DNA of 64,000 nucleotides from Cenococcum geophilum 1.58 (lineage: Eukaryota; Ascomycota; Dothideomycetes; Gloniales; Gloniaceae), in NCBI GenBank assembly GCA_001692895.1, contig KV748179.1:1798001-1862000 (forward strand). The letters are read 5' to 3'. A program made the position numbers and the translations under genes. Below are positions 46,201-59,296 of the stretch, piece by piece. Under the pieces are notes generated by a model. The model did not search any database, was not told the DNA's origin, and was given only the letters and a program-made list of their open reading frames with translations. The first letter of the stretch is position 1. Each line of letters begins with the position of its first letter.

Positions 46201-47454
46201 AGTGAAATTCTTATGCTAGTGGAATCTAGTAGATTTCTTAGATTTTAGTTTAGGGTTAAAATAGTGCGTTATAAGGCACTTCTACTTATAACGGGAGGTT
46301 GTAAATAGAAGCTTAAGGTTGTCCTAATTAATGGTTACCTTATATAGCTTTATCTAGGATTATCTAAGTATTACTAAGTGGCCTAAGGTAGTAATAAAAA
46401 GCTTAATTAGTTCTTTATGGTTTAGATATTAGAGTCTTAGGTATACTATATAGGTAATTCGGCCTAAGACCATGCGTTTACTATTAAATCCAAATACATT
46501 AATATGCCGGTTAAGGGGGGTTAGGGTAAAACTATTATCTTACGCGAAGATCTTATTAATAAATTCTATGCCACTAGCTCCTGTATTAATTAGGACTTAA
46601 GTATTAGCCTATTAATTATTTTGCTAAAGATAATAGTTAATAGTTATGCTATAATCCTAAGAGTTAGAGTTCGTAATATCTAAAGCGTTTAATGAGATTC
46701 TAAGGCAGAGCCGTCCCGAAGAGCGACTTAACTCTAGGATATGCTGTTTAGTAATAAGCGGGAAGGGGTTTCTATAGAACATTAGTTATAGCTTCGCCCT
46801 TATAAGTAGTGCTTACTAGATATAGGGCTAGAACTAGGTAAAGATTAGGGGCGGTAACTAGAAGATTAATGCGGTAAATAGTTGCTAGTATTAGCCGTTC
46901 GTAAATCGTTTTGGGGCGTAGGTAAGGGGACGAGATAGTATTTTAAGATATAGTTCTTACTTCCGTATTTAAAGCAGAGGCCTAGCTTAATGCGTCTTTC
47001 TTATTTAGGGGACCCTAGTAGGGCGTACTCTAGGGTTCTAATGTTAATATTTATAGTATTAGGGTGCTTAGGCTAAGACGACTTGGTAGATATTTATAGG
47101 GCTATTATATTATATTAAGGAGCGTATTTTGGTGTTAGGCGTAGTATATTATTATACCATTTATTAATAACGTTTGTGTAGGCGTTAAGGGCTCCTAGTA
47201 GGTCTACGCCTATTAGGGAGGTTTTTAGTTTAGGGCTTAAAGATTTAATAAGGCTGTTAATTAGTGCAGAGTCGTTCTAGCCTGTTTCTCTTGCATAATA
47301 GTTAAATTTAGAGAAGTATACTAGGAAACTTTTTGTTCCTTAAGCTATATGGTTTTCTTTCTCTAGGTAGTAGCTTAGCGGTTTAGGTTACCGTATAAGG
47401 CTTTAAGAAGTATAACTAGGCTTTATACTAAGGTTGGCTAAAGAGGTTTAATAA
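46201..47454 (-). pseudogene. gag: A, protease and gag zinc-knuckle region
   Basis: Minus-strand coding remnant between C and G. A Gag zinc knuckle reading CFKYGSKNYI (C-x2-C-x4-H-type, with RIP-type tyrosines) lies at about 46940-46985. Protease-like sequence is to its left (46200-46750) and gag to its right up to the G insertion at 47454. Decayed fossil. Confidence 0.7.
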
Positions 47455-47647
47455 TATTACGGGACGGGGGCAATGGCTATAAAGCGTATGTATTCAAGGA
47501 GTCTATAAGACGTTACGCGATCGATCGTAAGGGTTAAGGGCGTAAGGAGGTAATATACCCTCGCGTAGCTAACATAAGCTATACGCGATGTGTATGCAAG
47601 AGTATGGGGTTCTCTTATAGAGGCCCCTACGGTCAGGTTCCGTAACA
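47455..47647 (-). repeat. G, 3' LTR (left)
   Basis: 193 bases; on the minus strand TGTTACGGAACC...CCCGTAATA. The partner at 59779-59971 differs by about 20 changes, nearly all transitions. Confidence 0.95.
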
Positions 47648-48010
47648 CTACCCCCCCTTCTATTAAGGCGGAGCTCCGGCGACGCTGTGGTTACTATATA
47701 TATATAGGGGGAAATGCTTAAAGTATCTAGAAGAAGAAATATCGTTATAGGTATAATGGGCTCGTATAGGTACTTTTAACTTAAAGTTTATAGGTTGCTA
47801 CTATGCGAAGGTACTAGGCTATAGGGGGAAGGAGACTGTTAGGGACTTAGTAAGGTATAAGGGTGTTACTAAGGCGCTAGTAACAAGCGAGCTAATAGCG
47901 ATTTTCTATCCTAGGGATAGAAAATCCTAATTAGCTGGCTTTTCCTTAGCGTCTAGGATCTAACTAATTAGACAACTTTAACCGGCGGTTAAAGTTCCTT
48001 AATATCTCAT
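47648..48010 (-). other. G, 3' noncoding module with two hairpins
   Basis: On the minus strand: hairpin 1 at 47974-47996 (AACTTTAACC / GGTTAAAGTT arms, three-base loop), then TAATTAGTTAGAT, then hairpin 2 at 47900-47926 (GATTTTCTATCC / GGATAGAAAATC), then AGCTCGCTT and ACTAGCGCCTTAG. The same order and sense occur in the unrelated Copia element F at 58778-59000. The polypurine tract follows near the LTR. Confidence 0.85.
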
Positions 48011-48019
48011 CAGAGTAGT

Positions 48020-51000
48020 TACGTAACGGTAATAAATAATAATTTAGCTGTAACGGCTCCTATAGGGGATTAGGTACGAAATCTCTGCTTAAGCCTAGTT
48101 TCTATAGGTTTATATAGTAGAAATCGCTAATTAGATCTTTTACGTTTTTAAAATCTTCCTATAGTTGCTATTCTGGCTAATCTATATCGAATCCTATATA
48201 GGTAGCTTTATAGTAGAGCCGCCGTCCTCTACCTTTGCCAAAGTATTTAGAGTTAATAATTCGTTTAACGGTCCACTCCTTGTAGTTCTCGTCTTTATTC
48301 TTATCTTAGATTAGTACTAGTAGGGGTTTAGGCTGTATTTGTCCTAGTAGGGGATTAGGCTAGTAAAGGTGCAGTAGCTATAAGTAAAATACGGGCTATA
48401 TCCTATAGGTAGCTAAGGCAGGCGGAAGCTCTAGTTTATATATAGCTCCTCTATTAATAACTCGATTAATCTAGTATAGGCTAAGGTTCTTATAATTAAG
48501 TGACTTTATAGGTCTCTATATAGAGATATTATATGCATTTAACTATACCTAGTCGCCAACACGTATCTTAGGTGGTGGTGTTCTATAACAGTTAGCAAAG
48601 TAAGCTTATTTAGCTTAGGCCTAGGCCATCTCTCCTTTATAGTAGTTAAGTAGGTCTTTTATACGGTCTATATATTAATCGGCAAGTAGTATCTTAAGGC
48701 GTTTTCTATATAGCAGTTTCTTATCAATAGGCTCTAATAGCTCTATGCCGGATTATAGATAATAACCTTTATTCGCAAAGAACGGGGTAAGTCCTATAGT
48801 GGCTAAGACGTAGTTATTTACTGCGAATTCGCCTAGCGGAAGGTAGTCTACCTAGTCGTCTTAACTATAGGCGACTACCTATCGTAAGTACGCCTTTATA
48901 CTAGCGTTAGCGTTTTCCGGTTATCTAGCAGTTTTATAATAAAAGGATATAAATATCTTAATAAAGATACTAAGGCGTTAGCAGATCCGCCTTTATACGT
49001 CAGAGTTAAATTACGTGCCTTAGTCAGATATAATAGAGTTAGGTAACCTATGTAGTTAGTAAACTTTATAAAGAAAGGCGTTGGCAACGTCGCTTATAGC
49101 TACGCCTTTAGTTAGGACGTAGTGGCGTTCTTTTATAAGTCGGCATATTATTATAAGGATGTTCTTATAGGTTTGGCCATATTATTTATAAGGCGGTAGG
49201 TCGATAATGAAATCTATAGCGATATCTGCTTATCGGTATATAGGTACTAGTAAAGGGTATAGTAATCCTTAGTACTTTATATAAAATGCTTTAATATATT
49301 TATAGCTATAGTAAGCGCTTATAAAGCGTTTAACTAAGTCTATTATTTTAGGCTAGAAGTAGTATCGGCTAAGGAGCTTATAGGTTCCTCCTTTATTTAG
49401 GTAGCCGCTTAATTAGAAGTCGTAGGCTATTTAAATTAGTTGCCGTTATAGGTCTTCTAAGTTAGGGATAAATAGATGGCCTCTATAATAGAGCCTGTTC
49501 TCTTTTACTTTTAAGGCTGCTATATTAATCTGGCCTAAGCTTTAGAGGTTAGTAGGTAGTATATAGGTGCCGGCGATCTTTGCGGTAATTAGTTAATATA
49601 GTAATAGGTTAACAAAGGTGTTATATACTGCGGTAATAAGCTTATTAATTTTAGGGGGTAACTTTAGTTCTATAGTAAGAAGCTAAGGGGCAGTTAGTTT
49701 TATCTTAGGTAGTATACCTAAGGCTAAGTTTTGTGCTTTTAGGATTGTTTATTATTGGAATTAATTATAAGGGTTATCTTCTAACTAAGGAAGGTCTTAT
49801 AAACGGCGTATTAGGTTATTAGGCTTAGTACCTTATACTTCTAGCCTATATATAATTTTAAAGTTAAAACTGGAGAGGAATTCGTTCCAGCGTACTTAGC
49901 GTTAATTTAGTTGCTTTATGGTTATAAAATACTTAAGGTTATAATAATCTATAAGGACTTTAGTTAGCTAATTAGGTTCTACTAAGGATAGTTTTAGTTA
50001 GAATTCTTTAAACGCTTATATAATTGCGAGGAGTTCCTTATTACAGATCTTATAGTTACATTCTTATAGTATAAGCTTAGATAAGTAAAATGCGACTAGG
50101 TAAAGAAGACCGTTATTACCTATTTAGGAAAGGACGCCCGTGTTAACATAGTCTAAAAAGTTAGTCTTAAGATAGAGTTATTGTCCTAGTATAAAGTAAG
50201 CTAGAATAGGTGCTTTAGTAAACGCATTTTTTAGGTCTTAGAACGCCTTCTTATATTTAAGCGTCTAGGTAAAACATAGATATATTTTTCTTTTTTTTTT
50301 ACAGAAAGGCCCTTTGTTCGCATTATTACTATAAGTAATGCTATAACACCCGAGAAGTTGTATATAAATTTTTAATAGAAGTTAGCGAAACTAAGAAAGG
50401 CTTATACGTCCTTAATATAGGTAGGGGTTTGCTATCTAGTAATTATATATACTTTTTTAGGGTCCATATAAACACCTTTAGTAGTAATAATTAGTTTAAG
50501 GTATTTTACTTCTATAACTAAGAATTCGCACTTCTTTAAATTAATATAAAGTCCTATGTCTTTAAGGCGCTATAGGACCTTTTAAACGTGCTCAGTATAC
50601 TTAAAAGGGTTATTACTATAAATAAGTATATTATCTAGGTACGCGGAACAGAAGTCGTTAAGGTAGTCCCGTAAGGCGTTATTAATATAGCTTTAAAAGC
50701 TGCCTAGGCCGTTATATACGCTAAAAGGCATAATAGTGTATTTAAATTGGCCAAAGCGCAATATAAATGCGGTTTTCTATTTATCACCTTTCTATATTTA
50801 GAGGCGGTTAAAAGCGGCGATAATATTAAGCTTGGTATAGATTTTGGCTTAGCTAAGCCGTTTAAGGGTCTCGCGTATAAGCGGTACGGGGTATTAGTTT
50901 TTAATTATAATAGCGTTAAGTCCTTTATAGTTAATATAGAATTAAATACCTCCTCTTAGCTTTTTAGTAAGGAGGATAGGGGCGGCTACTAGGGATATAC

Positions 51001-51960
51001 TAGGACGAATAAACCCTTTATTAAGGTGCTTGTTGATATACTTTTTAATAATTAGAAGTTTATCTTTTAATATTAGGTAGGGTCTCTTATAGGGCGGCGT
51101 TTTTCCTTATTTAATATTAATGGTATAGTCGTTAGGTTAATATAGGGGGAGTATATCTACGCTCTTTTATAAGTATATATTAATAAAGTTATAGTATCTT
51201 TTAGGGAGGAGCTTACGGAGTTTCTTATTAGTAAGTCCTTTTTTAAGCTTTATAAACTTCTTAAAGTCTAAGGGTAAAAGTCTATAGAGTTTTATAGGGG
51301 TATTATTTTCTAAGAGGTTAACTATATCTATCCTATTACTATAGAGGACGTAGTTCTAATTTTTATTAAGCTTGTATAGTCGTAATTAGGAGGCTGTAGT
51401 AACGGTCTAGCCTTTCTTACATACTATGCGGTAAAAGGCCGCGGCGCTTACGTAGTGGTAGTTAGTTGTGGGTAGGGTAATAAGGGGTTCCTTAGGTTAA
51501 TATCCTAGGGAGTAGATAGAGGCAGCTAGGCCATACCCTAGGTAAGTCTCTCTACAGTATTTAGAGTTAAAGGTTACTTTTTTCTTTTGCTAGTTAATGG
51601 CGGGGTTATATTATTTAAGCTAGTTTATTTTAAGGATAATAGGGTAGTTCGTAAGTGGTATAATATAGGCCTAGAGCTCCTCCTGGTATCCGTTTATATT
51701 TAGGTAAAGTTATACTATATAGGTAATCTTTTATACAGTATAACTACTATTAGCGAGTTATAGGGCGCGGGCTTTGGCGAGGGGTAAGGTAGGTAGGTTA
51801 TAAGTACGCACGAATTAGGTATCTATAAATTTATTAGTAGCTTCGCAGTTAATTATAGAACGGGTTTTATATTATTTCTTAGCAGTAGTTCCCTTTATAG
51901 GTAAAACTATTTGCTTCCGTCCTTTTATTCTTATTAAGCTCTCTATTAAGTAAGCCAATA
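48020..51960 (-). pseudogene. pol: G, chromodomain, integrase, RNase H, RT, protease
   Basis: Right to left on the minus strand: protease about 51500-51960, RT about 50330-51100 with the YLDN..ILIYSNN catalytic block at about 50608-50645, RNase H about 49800-50160, integrase about 48500-49600, and a chromodomain-like end at about 48090-48290 (KEWTVKRII, GKGRGRRLYYKA, PEW). Matches O 7840-8583 plus 60844-63903. Decayed fossil. Confidence 0.88.
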
Positions 51961-51979
51961 TATAGATCCCTCTATTATT

Positions 51980-53277
51980 AGAGTGTCCTAACCTACGACT
52001 TAGGGCTAGGACTTTGTGTTTTCCGCTTTCGCGTCTAATTCTACTACCATTACTATATCTTCGTCTTATGCGGTAGCGGCGTATAGTAACGTATTTAGTG
52101 TCCGGGGCATAGGGTTAGGTATTTAACAGCGGCTGCTAAACCTGGCCATTAGGCAGTTTAGGCTATAGCTATAACAGCCTTCTTAACGGCATTTATAGCA
52201 ACGCCTTAGCTTTTAAAGTAGCTCGCGCTCTCTATCTAGTAGCTTCTTTAGGAAGGCTAGTATAGAGAGGTTAATATTAGGACCAGTGGTATTGCTTAGG
52301 GTAGTAGGCGTTAGTAGTTTAGTAGGTTCGAAGGGCTTCTATAAGGAGGTCTTTGGGCGGGGGTTTATAGTAGTAATCTGGTTTAGCCGTCATTTAATCT
52401 TCTATAGAGCTACTACCATATCGTGGACGTTGTTATAGTTGTGGCTAGCGGCTGCGTAATTAAGGCGATAAGTGACTTTTTTAAGAAGATCTTCCTAGTC
52501 TTTAGCGTCATCTTAGGTAAGGACTCTAGTGTATTCCTAGAATTTAATATAGAACTCGTTAAATAATTTAGTAGGACTTATCTTTAGGGCGCGTAGTTTA
52601 GCTTAACTAGTGGCCACTAGGTTATAGTCGCGGTATATTTAGTTAAGGTCATTAAGGACTTCCTAGTGGGACTGCTACTTCCGAAGACTACTAGTCTCTT
52701 ATTAAGTGAAATGCCTATTAAACGGGATGCCCTTTATTTATCTAATAATGTAGCTAATCTTAGTGTCTTCTATAGGGAAAAGGTAGGCGCTCTAGGTTAG
52801 TTTCTTGCGGATTTATATCTTCTAGTAGCTGTATTCCTTGCGGTCGCCCTTAAAGATTAGGGGATTAGGGTAGCGTATATTAAACCCTATAGTGGTAGTT
52901 TAGGTTCGATTATTATAGCTTTTATTATTACCGCTGCTATAGTAGGGGTTTCTATTAGGTAAAGCTGCTTAGCGCTAACCTTCCATTAAGTATTAAGTAG
53001 GTAAGGTTGCCAGGGGCGTAAAGACTTAGGTGGCGTTATATATAGTAAAGAGGTATTTAGTATTGTTATAAATATACTTATTAAGCTAAGATTATAGGTA
53101 TTTAATTATACCCTCTCTTTTAGTAACCGTAGCAGTAAGTATAATCTCGGCCTTCTTTAATTATTAGATATCGCGTTTAGACGCACGGAGGTCGTCTTTA
53201 ATCTCTTAGCATATATTATTAGCAAGCGCCTTATAAGCTTATAGGTCTTAAATAATATTATAATCTTAGGCAGTACG
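51980..53277 (-). pseudogene. gag: G, gag, C-terminal and middle part
   Basis: Matches O from about 6425 to 7600 on the opposite strand, including the zinc-knuckle region near 52140-52200. Interrupted at 53277 by F and continued at 59297. Decayed fossil. Confidence 0.82.
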
Positions 53278-53481
53278 TGTTAGGAATAGGGCAAATTGCC
53301 GCCATATGCGGCAATTTGCCGTCACGTGAGGCAAGTTGCCGTCACGTGTCGCCGCGGCACTAGCGTAGTAAGGAACCTTAAGTTCCTTACCCTTCCCCTT
53401 TCTTAGAAGAATATATACAAGAATAATCATCATACTATCTATAAACCGTAGCTACGTGATATCCCCCTTATATAACTAACA
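53278..53481 (+). repeat. F, 5' LTR
   Basis: 204 bases, TGTTAGGAATAGGG...AACTAACA. It contains repeated GCAATTTGCCGTCACGTG-type words near 53310-53350 and a TCGCCGCGGC block; GC-richer than its surroundings. Confidence 0.95.
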
Positions 53482-56400
53482 CTAATTAGTAGTTAACTTT
53501 ACTATTATACTATAGAACAGCTAGGTATCACTAAGAAGAGACGAGCCACTATACCAGTGCTACTCGTGCTAGAGGAAGCTGTCTTTTAAGGTTAGAACTG
53601 GTCCTAAACCTTAAATAGAACTCTTCTACAAATCTAAGGATCTAAAGGCTAGAACTGGTCCTAAGCCTTCCCTAGATTATAGATTCTTACGTCTATTACG
53701 TAGAATAACACACGTTATAAGTCTTTACGATTTAAGGCTAGAACTGGTCTTAAGCCCTATAATTGTAAATATATATTACGAACGCATACCAAACAATAAT
53801 CCCTATACTACCAATATTCCCTTCCTCTGAAGATATAACTATGGCCACTCTAAATAACTAGAGAGACTCCTTACCACTAGGGGTAGCTATATACGCGAAA
53901 CTCATTAATAAAGATTGGGATGTATTTACCTTTAATATAACAACCTGTACCGTAAAATAAGTTAATGGCTTTCTCCTATACTATATTCTATTCTACTAAG
54001 ATAGCCACTACGCCGATTTATAGTTATGGGAATACTTTAGGGAGGATTTTATAGGATGGACCGCCGATATCTAGGCACTTAGCAATGTTAATATTATTTG
54101 GGATTTTTAAGACTCCCTCTAAAGGAATAGGGTATACGTTACTAAGGACAGTAACTTAATTACTAGTAATATTTACGCCGTTCTTACTAGTATAGAAGAA
54201 CCAGTATAGACGAAAGCTAAGATTATACGTTAACTACGGAAACCTAAAACTAACCTATATTCTTTAGAAGGCAACTTTAATTCGGAACGAAACCCCTAGA
54301 ACGCTACTCTCCCACCTAGAGGTACTCTTCTACCTAGAGGTGCTCTTCCTCTACCTTTACTACCTTTAACTCCTCTATCCTAGCTAATTAATAAGCCTCT
54401 ATTTTAAGAAGTCATAAATTTAATAAAGGTATATTTGGACGAAGAGAAGAAGTTTAGAAGAGAATTATACAATATGCTCGGAGCAAAACTATAGGTCTTT
54501 TATAACTGCTGCAATAAGGTTAGAATTTAACGCCACTAGTTCTATTATGCTTTCTCTATTATATTAAAGGGACGGGCGGCGACGTTCTATTACGACTATA
54601 TTATAGGTAAAAACTATAGCTTTAATATAATACTTTAGCTTACTAGAGCCCACTTTAAAACCGATAAAAACTGCCAACTCTATATGTCCGAATGGCGGGA
54701 GACTATATTCTAGAGAGTTATCGCTTTTAACCCAATAATGACTTACCTAGAGTGCCTTTAACTACTCTTTAATAAATTCTAGAAAATCTAATACGGACTT
54801 ACTAAAACTTACTAAAATAAGAATAGCCTAAGGGACTAGGTTATCTTAGCATGCCGTGGCGTTTCTAAGTGTAACTTAGCGCTATATAAACCTGTAAATA
54901 CGTTTAAAGGAGTATATACCGAGCTACGCTCTGCTATAGGTACTATAATACAAATATAAGAATCTTAATAGCTCTATACCGAAAGCCCTACCTAACTAAG
55001 CATTCCTAACTAACATGATTATAACTGGACTAATTAAATATATAGCGGCCGTAGTAGGGAATATAGCAAAGGGTACAATTAATATTAACTATAAGGTAAT
55101 TATGGAGGTCCTTATGGAGGTTCATTTTAAAGTAATTGCCAGAAGAAGTGCTACGTTTATAAGAAGCTAAATTGCTAGTTAACTAGACACTCCCTTAATA
55201 AGCGAAAAGAGGCATATAATAAGTTCTATTAGAGTATAAGAAACGTTAGAAATTGCAAGGTTACTACGGCCTACTTTTAAAGCTTCCTGGTTTAATACGA
55301 AGGCGTAAAAGATCTTAAGGGTAAGGTTAATAAGACCGAACAGCTCCTTATAAATATAGAAATTATGGACTACTTACCTAACCAATACTTTACTAAGTAT
55401 AGTGAGGTAAATGGTATATAAACTGTTGCTGTTCTTAATAACCAATCTACGCTCCATTTTATTACGAAGTTAGATATCTTTAATAAGCTAAAGGAGAGCT
55501 TCGCGTTTTCCTTTAATGACAGATACTCGGTAAACGTCTTCTATAGTATTATACCGGATACTAGAGCCGCAGGAGTATCTATAGTAGGAGAACCTTAAGT
55601 TTAAGCCCTTTAGCAGCTTAATAGCTCTATTTAGATTAACTATTTAACGGCAGGCTAACACACAATTCGTTTTAGCAAAGGTACTACGATCTCTCTCAGC
55701 ACAATTAGGGTTTAAACCCCCTTAGGGTATATTACTTTTCACATTATTCCTATAAACACCCCGTTTCTATTTTACATTAAAGATATAGATAAACTAGGTA
55801 TTAAGCTTAATAACCTTAAGAATATATTTGTATAGGGAGATAATCGGGTGCCTATTATACGTAAGTGGGGTTACCCTTAGCTACTCCTTTAATAACCAGA
55901 AAAGAGTGTTGCTTAAAGCTATTTAACTAAGTTAGAGTTACGCCAACTACACCGTTGTTTTAGTTACCTATTAGTTTACCAATTACTTAGGGTTCTTTAG
56001 TAAGTAGGCTATAAAGTTAAGGTTAAGGCAATTAAGCATCTTATAAAATACTACTACTACTGCTAAATAAACCAGAGGTCCCCTAGCCAATTTAAGTTCA
56101 CCCTTAAAGATAACTACGACTTTAACTTCTATATCATTGTTGACGTTATATACCTTAGCGGCAAGCTAGTACTTTAAGTTATTAACTTCTTAACCTCCTT
56201 CTAAGCCGCACGATTCTTAAAGGATATGTTAGCTAGGAATGTATAGGATACCCTTTAGTTATACTAGATTAATGTCTACCTAGGACCCCCTAATTAAATC
56301 GTCTATAATATAGGAAAGAACTTCTTATCTATAGAGTTCCGATAATAAATAAAGGCAATAGCAATTAAGGTTAAGGAAGTCCCTATTAAAGTATATAATA

Positions 56401-58735
56401 GTATTAAAAAAGTGGAGCAATATTACGCGCCATTACGCCGCGTATATAAGATTATCTCTTTAGAACTAAAGAACGCTAGCGAAGAACTTACCTTGCAAAT
56501 GGCTATTAAAGCTATTAATAATTTCGCTAGCCCGGATGGACTTGTACCTATATTACTAGTCTTTAGCGCCTACCCTTAAATAACTAATAATTCTCTACTA
56601 TCTCCCTCTATTGTATAATAAGCTAAGGCTATTTATAAAGTAATAAAGGAGGTATAATATCTATACGCTACGCGCTAGGTTAATAACGTATTAGGAATAA
56701 GAAATAGCCTAAACACCTTAACTATACTTAATCTACTACTCCAATCTAAAGTACGGGTATGGTATGAAAAGGGAGGATAGTTAGGCCCATATAAACTTAT
56801 TATAATTAATGGTTAAACTTACACTCTTTAGATGCCCTATAGACCTACTTAATTCCGTTTAACCGTTATTAGGCCCTATTATAAAGATAATAGTTCCGAG
56901 CCTTTATAGGATGCCCTAAAAGATGCCCTAGAAGATGCCCTAAAGGAAAACCACAATTAACGTGCCCTAGAAGGCGACTGTGATCCTAATACAATTGTAG
57001 TAGATATGCCGCAACTACGACGCGGTAGAGGTCGCCTAAAGGGATTACAAAATCGCCAATATCTTATTAATTTTGAAGAGCAATTTGTTGCTGCTATAGA
57101 GAGTAGAGTTAAGTTATTAATGGCCTTTATAACAGCTAAAGAGAAGGCTAACTTTAAGCTCGCAAAACAGCTCTAAAAGGAAGGTTGTATTATAACCCCA
57201 GGAGCTCCTTTCTAAGCATCCGACAAGCAGGAGATCGACGGTCTTATTATAAGAGGAGTCTTTAAATTTAAGAAATATAACCCTACTAAGTTTAATAGAG
57301 TTCGCATCTTTAAGTTAAGAATAGTTAATAAGATTAAGGGCAAAGCTACTAACGCCCTATTTAAGAAATTAAGGCTTATTATCTAAGGTTATAACAATAA
57401 TGGTAAAGAGATAATTCTTATATAATCTCTTACAATTTAACGAGCTAGTCAGCGAGTTATTGTTATATTAGCTCCCTCCTTAATAAAGAATAGAATGGCA
57501 GTTTATTTGCGAGATATTACTTAAGCCTACACCCAATTAGAGACGCACCTTTAGCGCTTAATATTAGTATACCTTCTAGAGCAAATTCGCCACCAGTATC
57601 CTAAAGATATAATTATGGTTATGCTTAAGCTATTATACGGAATCGTAGAGGCAGGAACTTATTAGTGGGCTACTTACAGCAAGCACTATAAAGAGAAGCT
57701 TTTAATAACTACTTCTATATTTAATCCCTGCTTCCTTATTATAACTATAGGAACTCTATTTAGAATCGTCGGCATATAAACTAATAATATAATTATCTTA
57801 GGAGACAACCAATTTTTAGCTCTTAAAGAAGATAAGCTAGTAAAGGCAAATCTTATGGTAAAGCTAAAGGAAAGACTTAATTTAACAACACCATTGCTCT
57901 TTAATAGATGTATCCTTTCTATAAATGAGGATTCTATTGCTTTACGCTAGAAGGGTTAAGGTAAGAAGATTAACGTTATTAATGTTAATTCCCTAAAGTA
58001 AGAATACGTAGAGTAACGCGCTTACGGAGCTTATGTTGCTTCTATCTATTAACCTAAGGCTTTATTTAATCTCTCTATTGCCGCCTAACACCAGGAACTA
58101 ATTAAGGACAACGTTCTTACCTTAAATAAACGTCTTTTCTAGTAAATAAACCATCTCGATTAGGGACTACTCTATATACCTATTAATCTTCCTACCGCCA
58201 AGCTCTTTATATTTGTTAATAGATTATTTATAAATAATAAAGATTTTAGCTCCTAGTTAGGATATAAGATTATTATCGTAAACGAATTTACTAGAGAGAA
58301 TAACTTTACAATCTATAGCAATCTTATTTATTAGAGCTTAACTAAGAGTAAACACGTTACCCGAAGTGTTTTAGCGTTAGAGATATATAGAATAGTTAGC
58401 GGAGTTAATATAGCAATTGCAATTGGAACTACCCTAAAGATAATTATAGATTAACTTAAACTTCCCGTTATCCCTATAATTATATACACCGATTTATTTT
58501 CCCTCTATAAGTGTTTAGTTAAGCTTAGTACTATAAAGGAGAAGCGCCTTATAATTAATATTATGGCACTTTAGCAATCCTATAAGCGTTAAGAACTCTT
58601 TAAGATTTAATAAATTAATGGCTAAGATAACCTGGTAGATATAATGACGAAGGCGAACCTAAATAAGGCACTAGAGACGTTTATTAACACAAATACTCTA
58701 TATATACGAGTTAAAGGTTAGGTTAAAAGGGAGTC
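53482..58735 (+). pseudogene. F, gag, protease, integrase, RT, RNase H
   Basis: Leader to 53840, gag from an ATG at 53841 (MATLNN). A Copia-type knuckle KCYVYKKLNC lies at about 55145-55175. Protease about 55545-55620 (FYSIIPDTRAAGVS). Gag-pre-integrase about 55920-56090 (YLTKLELRQLHRC). Integrase core about 56140-56580. RT about 57230-57930 (YNNNGKEIILI, YLRDIT, KLLYGIVEAGTY). RNase H about 58200-58700, ending VRVKG-like. This organisation and the ASQR/LRDIT-AYTQ blocks are those of fungal Copia elements. Decayed fossil. Confidence 0.9.
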
Positions 58736-59087
58736 CCCAGAAATTTCTTAGTCACGTAAGGTCTTGAGATGTCTAGGAACTTTAACCGGCGGTCGAAGTT
58801 GTTTAATTAGTTAGATTCTTGCTAAGAGCGTTGCGCCTAATCGATTTGGGTGGCGGTATGGAGTTCTGCCGATGCCATTCGTTAATTTAGCCAATTAGGA
58901 TTTTCCATGCCCGGCATGGAAAATCGCCATTAGCTCGCTTACTACTAGCGCCTTAGCGGCCCACTTGTCTTCACATTAACCCCCTAACACCCTTCCTCTT
59001 TTCCTTCTTCCCCTTAGCTTTGTACTTTTGTATAGTAGCAATCTATAGGTGTTTATAGATGGCAACTATAAAAAGAAGAGTTGCCAG
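58736..59087 (+). other. F, 3' noncoding module with two hairpins
   Basis: Hairpin 1 at 58778-58800 (AACTTTAACC arm), then TTAATTAGTTAGAT, about 70 extra bases, then hairpin 2 at 58899-58925 (GATTTTCCATGCC / GGCATGGAAAATC, one-base loop), then AGCTCGCTT and ACTAGCGCCTTAG. It ends with pyrimidine-rich sequence and the LTR. The module is shared, in element sense, with G. Confidence 0.85.
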
Positions 59088-59291
59088 TGTTAGGAATAGG
59101 GCAAATTGCCGCCATATACGGCAATTTGCCGTCACGTAAGGCAAGTTGCCGTCACGTGTCGCCGCGGCACTAGCGTGGTAAGGAACCTTAAGTTCCTTAC
59201 CCTTCCCCTTTCTTAGAAGAATATATATAAGAACAATTATTATACTATCTACGAACCGTAGCTACGTAATATCCCCCTTATATAACCAATA
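59088..59291 (+). repeat. F, 3' LTR
   Basis: 204 bases, TGTTAGGAATAGGG...AACCAATA, paired with 53278-53481 and followed by GTACG. Confidence 0.95.
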
Positions 59292-59296
59292 GTACG

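Larger units (their letters stand above)
53278..59291 (+). mobile_element. F, Ty1/Copia element, full length
   Basis: LTRs of 204 bases at 53278-53481 and 59088-59291, TSD GTACG at 53273-53277 and 59292-59296, inserted in gag of G. Total 6014 bases. Pol order is integrase before RT, which defines Copia. The LTRs differ at about a dozen sites, mainly transitions. Layout is complete; frames carry many breaks. Confidence 0.95.

Noticed and set aside
50747-50959. A 70-codon plus-strand frame in G.
   Set aside because: Antisense to the RT of G and not preserved in O.
58770-59030. The shared 3' module in F as a stray piece of G left at the insertion site.
   Set aside because: It lies well within F's LTR borders, in the sense of F and opposite to G on the chromosome, and G still has its own copy.
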